NCBI RefSeq assembly: GCF_037201975.1 | Contig: NZ_CP147520.1 | Span: 2,790,001 to 2,854,000, forward strand | DNA from: Streptomyces sp. TG1A-60 | Lineage (GTDB): Bacteria > Actinomycetota > Actinomycetes > Streptomycetales > Streptomycetaceae | DNA length: 64,000 nt | Reading direction: 5' to 3' | Part shown: positions 52,295 through 62,165 of the stretch, in pieces | Layout: each line of letters opens with the position of its first letter | Position numbering within the stretch: the stretch's first letter is position 1 | Translations under genes and position numbers: made by a program | Notes under the pieces: generated by a model | What the model was told of the DNA's origin: nothing | Database searches by the model: none | Seen by the model: the letters and a program-made list of their open reading frames with translations, nothing else

Positions 52295-53443
52295 CTACGC
52301 CGCGTGCACCACGTCCTTCTCCTCCGCGAAGTGACACGCGGACTCGTGGGCCGCCGGAGTGTCCGCGCCCTGGAAGATCTCGGGGATCGCCAGCAGCGGC
52401 ACCTCCTCGGCGCACTTGTCCTGAGCCTTCCAGCAGCGCGTGCGGAAGCGGCAGCCCGACGGCGGATCGGCCGGCGACGGGACGTCGCCGGTGAGGATGA
52501 TCCGTTCCCGGCCCACCCGGGCCTCCGGGTCCGGAACCGGCACGGCGGACAGCAGCGCCTGCGTGTACGGGTGCGTCGGGTGGTCGTAGATCTGCACGTC
52601 GGTGCCGATCTCGGCCATCTTGCCGAGGTACATCACACCGACCCGGTCGGAGATGTGCCGGACGATCGACAGGTCGTGCGCGATGAAGAGGTAGGAGAGG
52701 TCGAACTCGTCCTGGAGCCTCTCCATCAGGTTGATCACCTGCGCTTGAACCGACACGTCGAGCGCGGACACCGGCTCGTCACAGATGATGATCTCCGGGT
52801 TGAGCGCGAGACCGCGGGCGATCCCGATGCGCTGGCGCTGACCGCCGGAGAACTGATGCGGGTACCGGTGGATGTACTCGGGGTTGAGGCCGACCACGTC
52901 CAGCAGATCCTGCACCATGCGCCGCCGGTCCCCCTTCGGCGCGACCTCCGGGTGGATCTCGAAGGGCTCGCCGATGATGTCGCCCACGGTCATGCGGGGG
53001 TTGAGCGAGGTGTACGGGTCCTGGAACACCATCTGGATGTTCCGCCGCACCGCCTTCAGGGCCCGCCCGGAGAGCCGGCTGATGTCCTCGCCCTTGTAGA
53101 GGATCTCGCCCGCGGTCGCCCGCTCCAGGTTCATCAGGAGCTTGGCCACCGTGGACTTGCCGCAGCCGGACTCGCCCACGATCCCGAGGGTTTCGCCCCG
53201 GTACAGGTCGAAGGAGACTCCGTCGACCGCCTTGACCGCGCCGACCTGCCTCTTCAACAGCACGCCCTGGGTGAGCGGAAAGTGTTTCGCCAGGTTGCGG
53301 ACCGACAGGATCGGCTCGCCCCGCCCGGTCGAGTCCTCCGGGGCGACGGATGTGTCCGCTCCCGGGCGCTCTTCGGAGGCTTTCGCGCCGGAGACGTCCG
53401 GCGCGGTCTCGTCCGTCGCCCCTGTCTTGCTGAGCTCAGCCAT
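52295..53443 (-). CDS. oppF: Oligopeptide ABC transporter ATPase, OppF-type (operon 2)
   Basis: 382 aa from ATG 53443 (MAELSKTGATDETAPDVSG). Carries [52 protein letters not shown] (Cys instead of Ala before the Asp-Glu), FIAHDLSIV and the Cys-rich tail [14 protein letters not shown]. An acidic 50-residue N-terminal extension is absent from the operon 1 copy. It overlaps oppD by 8 nt. It is much more similar to the operon 1 OppF than the binding proteins are to each other. Confidence 0.95.
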   Translation of the reverse strand: MAELSKTGATDETAPDVSGAKASEERPGADTSVAPEDSTGRGEPILSVRNLAKHFPLTQGVLLKRQVGAVKAVDGVSFDLYRGETLGIVGESGCGKSTVAKLLMNLERATAGEILYKGEDISRLSGRALKAVRRNIQMVFQDPYTSLNPRMTVGDIIGEPFEIHPEVAPKGDRRRMVQDLLDVVGLNPEYIHRYPHQFSGGQRQRIGIARGLALNPEIIICDEPVSALDVSVQAQVINLMERLQDEFDLSYLFIAHDLSIVRHISDRVGVMYLGKMAEIGTDVQIYDHPTHPYTQALLSAVPVPDPEARVGRERIILTGDVPSPADPPSGCRFRTRCWKAQDKCAEEVPLLAIPEIFQGADTPAAHESACHFAEEKDVVHAA

Positions 53444-54494
53444 GGATCGTCTCCTTCCAGAAGTGGCACGCGGAGCCACGGCCCGCCAGTTCGGTGCCGT
53501 CCTGCTCGGTGACCGGGTGCAGCGCGGGAGTGTCGGCACGGCAGACGTCCTGGGCCTTCGGACACCGCGGGTTGAAAGCGCAGCCGCTCGGGATGCGTGT
53601 CAGGTTCGGCGGCAGACCGCTGATCGCGTACAGTTCCTGGCCCTTCTGGTCCAGGCGCGGGATCGAGTCGAGCAGCCCCCGCGTGTACGGGTGTGCGGGC
53701 CGCTTGTACAGCTCATGGACCGGAGCACTCTCCACGATGCGGCCCGCGTACATCACCGCGATCTTGTCCGCGACGTCGGCGACCACGCCGAGGTCGTGGG
53801 TGATCAGGATGAGGCCCATGTGGTATTCGCGCTGCAAGTCGGCGAGCAGGTCCATGACCTGGGCCTGGACCGTCACGTCGAGCGCCGTCGTGGGCTCGTC
53901 GGCGATGATCAGGTCCGGCTCCAGAGCGAGCGCCATGGCGATCATGATGCGCTGGCGCATACCGCCGGAGAACTGGTGCGGGTAGTCGTTCACGCGCTGG
54001 GCCGCGGCCGGGATGCGCACCCGGTCCATCAGCTCGATCGACTTGGCCTTCGCCTCCTTGCGGCTCATGCCCTGGTGGACGCGGAACATCTCGCCGAGCT
54101 GGTAGCCGACGGTGTAGACCGGGTTCAGGGAGGACAGCGCGTCCTGGAAGATCATCGCGATCTTCGCGCCACGGAGCCTGCGCCGCTCCTCGGCCGCCAT
54201 CTTCAGCATGTCCTGTCCCATGAACAGGATCTCGCCCTGCGTGATACGGCCGGGAGGCATGTCGAGGATGCCCATGATCGCCTGGGCGGTGACGGACTTG
54301 CCGGAGCCGGACTCGCCGAGCACGGCGAGCGTCTCGCCCGCGCGCACGGTGTAGTTCACACCGTTGACCGCCTTGGCGACGCCGTCGCGTGTGTGGAACT
54401 CGATGTGGAGGTCGCGGACTTCCAGCAGCGGAGCGTCGCTGTCCGGACCGCCTCCCTGGTGGGGCACCATCGATGCCTCGTCGATGAGAGTCAT
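53436..54494 (-). CDS. oppD: Oligopeptide ABC transporter ATPase, OppD-type (operon 2)
   Basis: 352 aa from ATG 54494, GGGAGG 8 nt upstream. [73 protein letters not shown] and the tail GCAFNPRCPKAQDVCRADTP. Partner of OppF for peptide import. 14 nt after oppC. Confidence 0.95.
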   Translation of the reverse strand: MTLIDEASMVPHQGGGPDSDAPLLEVRDLHIEFHTRDGVAKAVNGVNYTVRAGETLAVLGESGSGKSVTAQAIMGILDMPPGRITQGEILFMGQDMLKMAAEERRRLRGAKIAMIFQDALSSLNPVYTVGYQLGEMFRVHQGMSRKEAKAKSIELMDRVRIPAAAQRVNDYPHQFSGGMRQRIMIAMALALEPDLIIADEPTTALDVTVQAQVMDLLADLQREYHMGLILITHDLGVVADVADKIAVMYAGRIVESAPVHELYKRPAHPYTRGLLDSIPRLDQKGQELYAISGLPPNLTRIPSGCAFNPRCPKAQDVCRADTPALHPVTEQDGTELAGRGSACHFWKETIHG

Positions 54495-54508
54495 GGTGTA
54501 CGCCTCCC

Positions 54509-55471
54509 TCAGCGCAGCTTCGGATCGAGGGCGTTGCGCACTGCATCGCCGAACATCAGGAAGGACAACACCGTGATGGAGACCAGCACGGACGGCATGA
54601 TCAACACGTACGGCGCGTTGCGGATGGACTGGAAGCCCCGGGAGATGTCCACACCCCAGGAGACCACGGGATCGCTCAGGCCCACACCGAGGAACGACAG
54701 CGTGGCCTCGGCACCGATGTAGCCACCGAGCGAGATGGTGGCGACGACGATGATCGGAGCCAGTGCGTTGGGCAGGATGTGGCGCAGCAGAATCCGGTTC
54801 GTGGAGGCGCCCAGCGCCTTGGCCGCGACGACATAGTCGGACTGCTTGACACCGATGACCGCACCACGGGCGACACGGGCGATGGTCGTCCAGCCCAGGA
54901 AGGAGATCGCCAGGATCACCACCCAGACGCTGCGCCTCTCGAAGCTCGTCAGGATGACCATGGCGCCGAGCAGGAACGGAATGCCGAAGAAGACGTCGGT
55001 GAGCCGGGACAGCAGGGAGTCCCAGAGGCCCCCGAAGTAGCCGGCGATCACGCCGAGGAGGCCTCCCGCGACCGTCACGATCACCGTGACGAAGACGCTG
55101 ACGAGGATGGAGGCACGAGTGCCGTAGACCATGCGCGTCCACACCGAGCGGCCCTGGATGTCGTATCCGAACCAGTCGGGCTGCATGATGTGCGACCAGT
55201 TCGGCGGCTTGAGGTAGTTGTTGGCCAGGTCCGCCTCGGTGGGCGAGCCATCGGTGAACAGACCGGGGAACACGGCCATCGTCACCAGCAGCAGGATCAG
55301 CAACGACGATGCCACGAAGAGGGGGTTGCGCCGCAGGTCGTGCCAGGCATCGGACCACAGACTGCGGGGCTTGCCCAGGCCGTCGCCGGCTTCTGGACGT
55401 GAAGCGGTGGCGGTCACTGGCGCGTCGTCGCCGCCGAGCGTCTCCTTCTGGAGCGCGATCTTCTCAGACAT
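54509..55471 (-). CDS. oppC: Oligopeptide ABC transporter permease, OppC-type (operon 2)
   Basis: 320 aa with a polar N-terminus, LWSDAWHDLRRNPLFVASSLL, about six membrane helices and the EAA loop VAAKALGASTNRILLRHILPNALAPI. It overlaps oppB by 8 nt. Paralogue of 44086-45099. Confidence 0.94.
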   Translation of the reverse strand: MSEKIALQKETLGGDDAPVTATASRPEAGDGLGKPRSLWSDAWHDLRRNPLFVASSLLILLLVTMAVFPGLFTDGSPTEADLANNYLKPPNWSHIMQPDWFGYDIQGRSVWTRMVYGTRASILVSVFVTVIVTVAGGLLGVIAGYFGGLWDSLLSRLTDVFFGIPFLLGAMVILTSFERRSVWVVILAISFLGWTTIARVARGAVIGVKQSDYVVAAKALGASTNRILLRHILPNALAPIIVVATISLGGYIGAEATLSFLGVGLSDPVVSWGVDISRGFQSIRNAPYVLIMPSVLVSITVLSFLMFGDAVRNALDPKLR

Positions 55472-56393
55472 ACCGGATCCTCGGGTCCAGGACCGCGTAC
55501 AGCAGGTCGACGAGCAGGCTGCAGATCAGGTAGACGATCACGATGAGGCTGACCACTCCCACCACGGTCGCCCCCTCCCGATGACCGAGGGCGTCGAAGA
55601 CGAGGCTACCGATGCCATGGATGTTGAAGATGCCCTCGGTGACCACGGCGCCCGCCATGAGTGTGCCGAGGTCGGTTCCGAGGAAGGTGACGACGGGGAT
55701 CATGGAGTTGCGCAGCAGATGGACGCCGATGACGCGGCGCCGGGGCAGTCCCTTGGCGATGGCCGTACGAATGTAGTCGGAGCGCAGGTTCTCGGCGATC
55801 GACGTGCGCGTGAGCCGGGCCACGTAGGCCAACGAGAGGGCAGCGAGCACCGTCGCGGGAAGCAGAAGTTCGTTCCAGTTCTCGTCCAGGGACACATTGG
55901 GTTCGACGAGGTCGAGTTGGAACGCGAAGAAGTACTGGGCCAGGCGGCCGAGGACGAAAGAGGGCATGGACACGAGCACCAGGGTGAGGCCCAGCAGCGC
56001 ACGGTCCCGGAAGCTGTCCGGACGCAGGCCGGCGACGATGCCCAGGGCCACTCCGACGACGGTCGTGAACACCAGGGCGAACAGCGCCAGTTGAACCGTG
56101 ACGGGCCAGGCGTCAGCGATGACTTCGGCCACCGGTCGCCGGGAGGCGATCTGGGTGCCGAAATCACCCTGGACCAGCCCTGTCAGATAGTCCCAGTACT
56201 GCCACCAGATCGGCTTGTCCAGACCTAGTTCGGCCTTCAGGGCCGCGATCTGCGTGGGGTCCGAATACTGCTCACCGGCGAGCGCGCGGACAGGGTCGCC
56301 CGGCAGGGCGTACATCATCAGGAACACAAGGGCGGTGGACCCGATGAAGACGGGGATCATCTGGAGCAGTCGTCTGGCGACATAGTGCCCCAT
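55464..56393 (-). CDS. oppB: Oligopeptide ABC transporter permease, OppB-type (operon 2)
   Basis: 309 aa from ATG 56393 (MGHYVARRLLQMIPVFIGST), with GGAGG 7 nt upstream; ATG 56405 is less likely. About six membrane helices, EAA loop IRTAIAKGLPRRRVIGVHLLRNSMIPV. It is separated from oppA by 159 nt containing a 17-bp hairpin. Confidence 0.94.
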   Translation of the reverse strand: MGHYVARRLLQMIPVFIGSTALVFLMMYALPGDPVRALAGEQYSDPTQIAALKAELGLDKPIWWQYWDYLTGLVQGDFGTQIASRRPVAEVIADAWPVTVQLALFALVFTTVVGVALGIVAGLRPDSFRDRALLGLTLVLVSMPSFVLGRLAQYFFAFQLDLVEPNVSLDENWNELLLPATVLAALSLAYVARLTRTSIAENLRSDYIRTAIAKGLPRRRVIGVHLLRNSMIPVVTFLGTDLGTLMAGAVVTEGIFNIHGIGSLVFDALGHREGATVVGVVSLIVIVYLICSLLVDLLYAVLDPRIRYV

Positions 56394-56464
56394 GGGTGCC
56401 TCCATGGTAAGGATTTGAGGGGTGCGGGGCCGCTCCCTCGCATACTTGGGAGAGCCTGCCCACG

Positions 56465-56505
56465 CGTCCGGCGCGCAGAGCGAGAGGTGCTCTGCGCGCC
56501 GGACG
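56465..56505 (-). terminator. Intercistronic hairpin between oppA and oppB (operon 2)
   Basis: CGTCCGGCGCGCAGAGC (56465-56481) and GCTCTGCGCGCCGGACG (56489-56505): perfect 17-bp stem, 7-nt loop. It sits 48 nt after the oppA stop and probably gives partial termination or stabilises oppA mRNA, making binding protein in excess. Confidence 0.8.
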
Positions 56506-56552
56506 GTCGTACTGGGTGACGCCGTACGGTACGAAGGACCGCGGTCGTCAGG

Positions 56553-58178
56553 TCACTTGGTCGTCACGTCGTACAGCTTGTACTGGCCGTGCCAGTCGAT
56601 GTCGACGTTGTCGACCTTCTCACCGTAACCGCCGTTCATCTCGTAGAACCACAGCGGGATGGCCGGCATGTAGTTGATCAGTTCCTTCTCGACGTCCTGG
56701 TATGCCTTGACGTAGGAGTCGAGGTCCTCGGCCGCGTCGGCCTTCGCCATCGCCTCGTCGACGTTCTTGTTGGAGAAGCGCCCGTTGTTGGACTCGGCGT
56801 CCGAGTGGTACAGCTCCTTCAGGAAGTTGCCGTTGAGCGGGTAGTCGCCCAGCCAGCCACCGCGGTACATCGACTTGACCTGGTCGTTGTCACGGGCCTC
56901 AAGGTCGGTGGCGAAGTCCGGCTTGGCGTCGCCCTCGCACTTCACACCGGTGGCCTTGGTGATGGAGTTGCAGACCGCGGTGACCCACTCGGCGTGACCG
57001 CCGTCGGTGTTGTACTGGATGAAGACCTTGTTGCCCGGGACGCCGCCGCCGTCCTTGATGAGCTGCTTCGCCTTGTCGGCGTCGTACGTGAAGATGTCCG
57101 TGTCCAGCGTCTGCTTGCCCTGCGCACCCGGGGCCACCCAGCCGTCGGCAGGGGTGCGCGTGCCCTGCAGCACGGTCTTGGTGATCGTGTCGCGGTCGAT
57201 CGCCATCGACAGGCCCTGGATGACCTTCGGGTCGATGTCCTTGAAGGTCTTGGAGTAGAACGCCGGGACCAGCGTCTGGATGGCGGCGTACGGCTTGGCG
57301 ATGGCCCGGTCGCCCAGGTCCTGCTCGTACTTGGCGAGGTCGGTGGGGCCGACCTGGTCGATGATGTCGAGGTTGCCGGACAGCAGATCCTGGTAGGCGG
57401 CCTCGATTGTCGAGTACGCCTTGTACTGGACACCGGCGTTCTTGGCCTTGTTGGCGCCCTTGTAGTCGGCGTACGCCTTGACCTGGATGAGCTTGTCGTG
57501 GTCCCACTTCTCGAACTCGTAGGGACCGTTGCCGATCGGCTTCTCACCGAACGCCTTCGGGTCGGCGTGGAACGCCTCCGGCAGCGGCGCGAAGGTGGAG
57601 TAGCCGAGCTTGTACTCGTAGTACGGCAGGGCCTCGGAGAGTTCGATGGTGAACGTCGTGTCGTCCACGACCTTCAGGCCGGACATCGTGTCCGCCTTCG
57701 CCTTGGCCCCCTCCTTGGCCGGGTGGACGTCCTCGTAGCCGGCGATGTCGGCGAACCAGAAGGCGTTCTGCTGCGCGTTGTCGATGTGGGCCGACCAGTT
57801 CCACGCCTTCACGTACGACTCGGCGGTGACCGGGGTGCCGTCGTGGAACTCCCAGCCGTCCTTCAGCTTGACGGTCCACGTCTTGGAGTCCTCGGTGGAG
57901 ATGGACTCGGCGTTGAGGTACTCGATGCCGCCCTTCTCATCGAACGTCAGCAGGCCGGCGAACAGCGCATCGAGGATGTAACCGCCGTTGGACTCGTTGG
58001 TGTCGGCGGGGATGATGCCCTTCTGGGGCTCTCCCACGTTGATGGACACATAACGGGCCTTGCTGGACTCATTGTCCCCGTTGCCGCTGTCGCTGTCGCC
58101 GCCGGAGCTGCAGGCAGTGGCCGCCAGAGCCACGACTATCGCACCGGCAAGCCACTTCGCGCTGTTGGCACCGCGCAT
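56553..58178 (-). CDS. oppA: Oligopeptide ABC transporter substrate-binding lipoprotein (operon 2, BldKB-like)
   Basis: 541 aa from ATG 58178, GAGGAGG 8 nt upstream. Lipobox LAATACSSG. Family 5 stretches: YILDALFAGLLTFDEKGG, WEFHDGTPVTAESYVKAWNW, FAPLPEAFHADPKAFGEKP, NGPYEFEKWDHDKLIQVKAY, IQGLSMAIDRDTI. It binds peptides outside the cell. Operon order here is binding protein-B-C-D-F; my recollection of S. coelicolor bldK itself is permease first, so this may correspond to the neighbouring opp system. Confidence 0.93.
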   Translation of the reverse strand: MRGANSAKWLAGAIVVALAATACSSGGDSDSGNGDNESSKARYVSINVGEPQKGIIPADTNESNGGYILDALFAGLLTFDEKGGIEYLNAESISTEDSKTWTVKLKDGWEFHDGTPVTAESYVKAWNWSAHIDNAQQNAFWFADIAGYEDVHPAKEGAKAKADTMSGLKVVDDTTFTIELSEALPYYEYKLGYSTFAPLPEAFHADPKAFGEKPIGNGPYEFEKWDHDKLIQVKAYADYKGANKAKNAGVQYKAYSTIEAAYQDLLSGNLDIIDQVGPTDLAKYEQDLGDRAIAKPYAAIQTLVPAFYSKTFKDIDPKVIQGLSMAIDRDTITKTVLQGTRTPADGWVAPGAQGKQTLDTDIFTYDADKAKQLIKDGGGVPGNKVFIQYNTDGGHAEWVTAVCNSITKATGVKCEGDAKPDFATDLEARDNDQVKSMYRGGWLGDYPLNGNFLKELYHSDAESNNGRFSNKNVDEAMAKADAAEDLDSYVKAYQDVEKELINYMPAIPLWFYEMNGGYGEKVDNVDIDWHGQYKLYDVTTK

Positions 58179-58393
58179 TTGGATTCCTCCTCATGAGTCC
58201 ATGACCACTTCAGGAGGGGCACAACAACGCAACACCGCCACCGGGACGGCGAAGATCGGAGAGTGCCCCCGCACGCTCGCGAGTCGACGCCTCCCACAGC
58301 GCATGACCCATTCACTCGAGCTCTACGCGCCTAACTATCTGCCATCACCTACGCCCCGACCACACCCATTGGGTCTCGGTTCAATCACATCTG

Positions 58394-58421
58394 ACACTAA
58401 CTTCTTCCAAAATCCGGACAA
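58394..58421 (-). promoter_or_regulatory. Candidate promoter of opp operon 2
   Basis: Minus-strand TTGTCC (58421-58416), 16-nt spacer, TAGTGT (58399-58394). The predicted leader is about 210 nt. It also holds the palindrome ACCCATTGGGT (near 58366-58376), a possible regulatory site. Confidence 0.5.
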
Positions 58422-58787
58422 ACAGTTTGGCGAAAGATCCCTACGAAACGGACTCGTTACACATCTATCGGTCGCCACTGTTCGCATTTCGGACATCGGC
58501 AAGAAGAAAGCCGGTTGCGTCTCCGCGATTCCTGTGCTGTGCGTCTCAGGCTCTCCACTCACACGCCTTCCCTGTTGTCCGTCGACTGCGCAAGGGCACC
58601 GATAGGACACCGTGGGAAGAGTGCCGAGGAACGTCACGAAGATGAAAACGTGATGAGAGGCTGACGTCCCCCGCAGGGTAGTGCGAACCGGCCACGGCAC
58701 ACGACCGGCGCAGCCCAACGCGAGGGTTTTCCCTCACCCTCGGCACGCCTCCGGAACACACCGGAAACAGGGAGCGAAACGTGCGAC
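58422..58787. other. Intergenic, nothing recognised
   Basis: About 365 bp upstream of the opp operon 2 promoter. Codon use and ORF lengths do not support a gene on either strand. Confidence 0.45.
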
Positions 58788-58823
58788 GGCTCGGCCGCCG
58801 CGCGTTGCGTCAGCGGCCGAGCC
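58788..58823. terminator. Hairpin next to the typA-like fragment
   Basis: GGCTCGGCCGC (58788-58798) with GCGGCCGAGCC (58813-58823): perfect 11-bp stem. It directly follows the typA fragment on the minus strand, as a gene's terminator would. Confidence 0.6.
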
Positions 58824-58825
58824 TA

Positions 58826-58920
58826 CGTACATGCCCTCGCACACTTCGGCGCCCGGCTCCACGAAGAGCACACGCGCTCCTGGACGTTCGTCATCGCAAG
58901 GGTGGGACGGCGCCGACGCG
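58826..58920 (-). pseudogene. Decayed fragment of a typA/bipA-like gene
   Basis: The DNA is clearly alignable to typA positions 59437-59530 (shared ATGCCCTCG, GCGCTCCTGGA, TTCGTCATCGC), at roughly three quarters identity by eye with a 1-nt gap. In translation one frame gives AMTNVQER, then another gives EPGAEVCEGMYVGS; intact TypA has AMTNLQER...DPGTEVYEGMIVGE. It is broken by the frame change and has no other intact domain. Confidence 0.65.
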
Positions 58921-59182
58921 ATGCGGAAACCGGCCATGCCGCGCTCTGCGCAGCGATCGAGTTCTCGGGGCAAGAGATCACGCGGCTTGACGGCCGGCTC
59001 GGGGGCCCGGGTCCAGAGCCAGCGGGGCGGATCAACCAGACCGGAGACGGCCGAGTGCGAACTCCGCCCCACAGCGCGAGGCGAGACCGATCCTGCCGTA
59101 AACGCGGGGCAGACGTCTGCGACGGCCCGGACGCTCCGTCGCGGGAGCGCCCCGGCCGTCGGCCTGAACGGGGCAGGCAGCG

Positions 59183-61090
<1,908 letters not shown>

Positions 61091-61284
61091 ATTGCGGCGT
61101 ACTCCCGGAGTGTGAGGAAGGGGCCGACGCGTACGTCTGTGTTACGCGGACCCTGCCGGGCGGAACATGCCACGGCCTCACCCCATGGTACGGGGCCGCC
61201 GCCGCAGGGGCTCGCAGGGTTGTGTTGGCGCTGATCAAGGCTGGTCAGAGGGCTGACGACCCTGGTGAGCCAGGGCCGACCGCG

Positions 61285-61312
61285 CTTGTCCGCGCACACG
61301 TGAGCGGACGAG
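61285..61312 (-). terminator. Hairpin after the lipoprotein gene
   Basis: CTTGTCCGC (61285-61293) with GCGGACGAG (61304-61312), one T-G pair, 10-nt loop, 20 nt beyond the stop at 61332. A second small hairpin CCCTGG/CCAGGG is at 61260-61275. Confidence 0.5.
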
Positions 61313-61331
61313 GCGTGCGCGCAGGCGTCGT

Positions 61332-62045
61332 TCAGCTGTCGACAGGAGCCTTCGCCCCGGCCCTCAGGGCGTCCTTCGCGGCTGCCGAGTCCTTGGCGCA
61401 GGACAGCAGCGCGGCCTGACGTGCGGCGTCGCTGCCGGCGGCTTCGTCGCACTTGAGGCCGCCCTCTCCGTCGACCTTCCAGCTCTTGGCATGGCCCGTG
61501 GTCGCCTCACCGCCGGGGCAGGAGTACCGGAAGTCCCCTGCCGCCTCCTTCACATAGGCATAACCTACGTATTCGCCCGCCGAGTCGGCCGACAGCGACA
61601 GGGAGCCGTCGTTCAGCACGGGTGCCTTGAGGCCGACTGTGACGAATGCGGACTCGACCGAATCCTCGTCCAGCGAACGTGCACCGGGATCGATGTAGCC
61701 GATCTCCTTGCCCAGCGAGAACAGAACGTCGGCAGAGTCCAGGCTCGGCCCCTCCGCCTGTACCGAGACCTCCGGCGTGTACAGCCGACGCAGCTTGCTG
61801 GTGAGCTTGCCACCACCATCCCCCTGCCGCTCCGCTCGGGAGACACCGGTAAGCCGCGTCGGCTGCTCGACGTTGGACCAGGTGAAGGTGCCCCCCTCGC
61901 ACGCCTTGGCGACACGCACGGACGGTGATTCCTTGGCCTCGGGTTTGTCATCCTCGCCCTTGTCGCCGGTGCAGGCCGCCAGCCCCACCGCCAGGACAAC
62001 CGTGACCAGTCCCGCCACCGGGGCCCGTCGCACTCCGCCGCGCAT
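61332..62045 (-). CDS. Putative lipoprotein of unknown function
   Basis: 237 aa from ATG 62045 with GGGGAG 7 nt upstream. Signal with lipobox LAAC, then a charged linker (TGDKGEDDKPEAKES) and a domain with four Cys (ACEGGTF, YSCPGGE, LKCDEAA, LSCAKDS) that could form two disulfides outside the cell. No family recognised. It lies between typA and the LpqW-like gene on the same strand. Confidence 0.82.
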   Translation of the reverse strand: MRGGVRRAPVAGLVTVVLAVGLAACTGDKGEDDKPEAKESPSVRVAKACEGGTFTWSNVEQPTRLTGVSRAERQGDGGGKLTSKLRRLYTPEVSVQAEGPSLDSADVLFSLGKEIGYIDPGARSLDEDSVESAFVTVGLKAPVLNDGSLSLSADSAGEYVGYAYVKEAAGDFRYSCPGGEATTGHAKSWKVDGEGGLKCDEAAGSDAARQAALLSCAKDSAAAKDALRAGAKAPVDS

Positions 62046-62165
62046 TCGTGCTCCCCTCCCCCGTACGACTGACACAGCCGCGTGATGACCAGCGATGGAC
62101 TCATCGTGCTGACGGCGTGAGGGCAGGGCAAGCGACTTGAGCGTTACCAGAGGTAGCCGCCCGGA

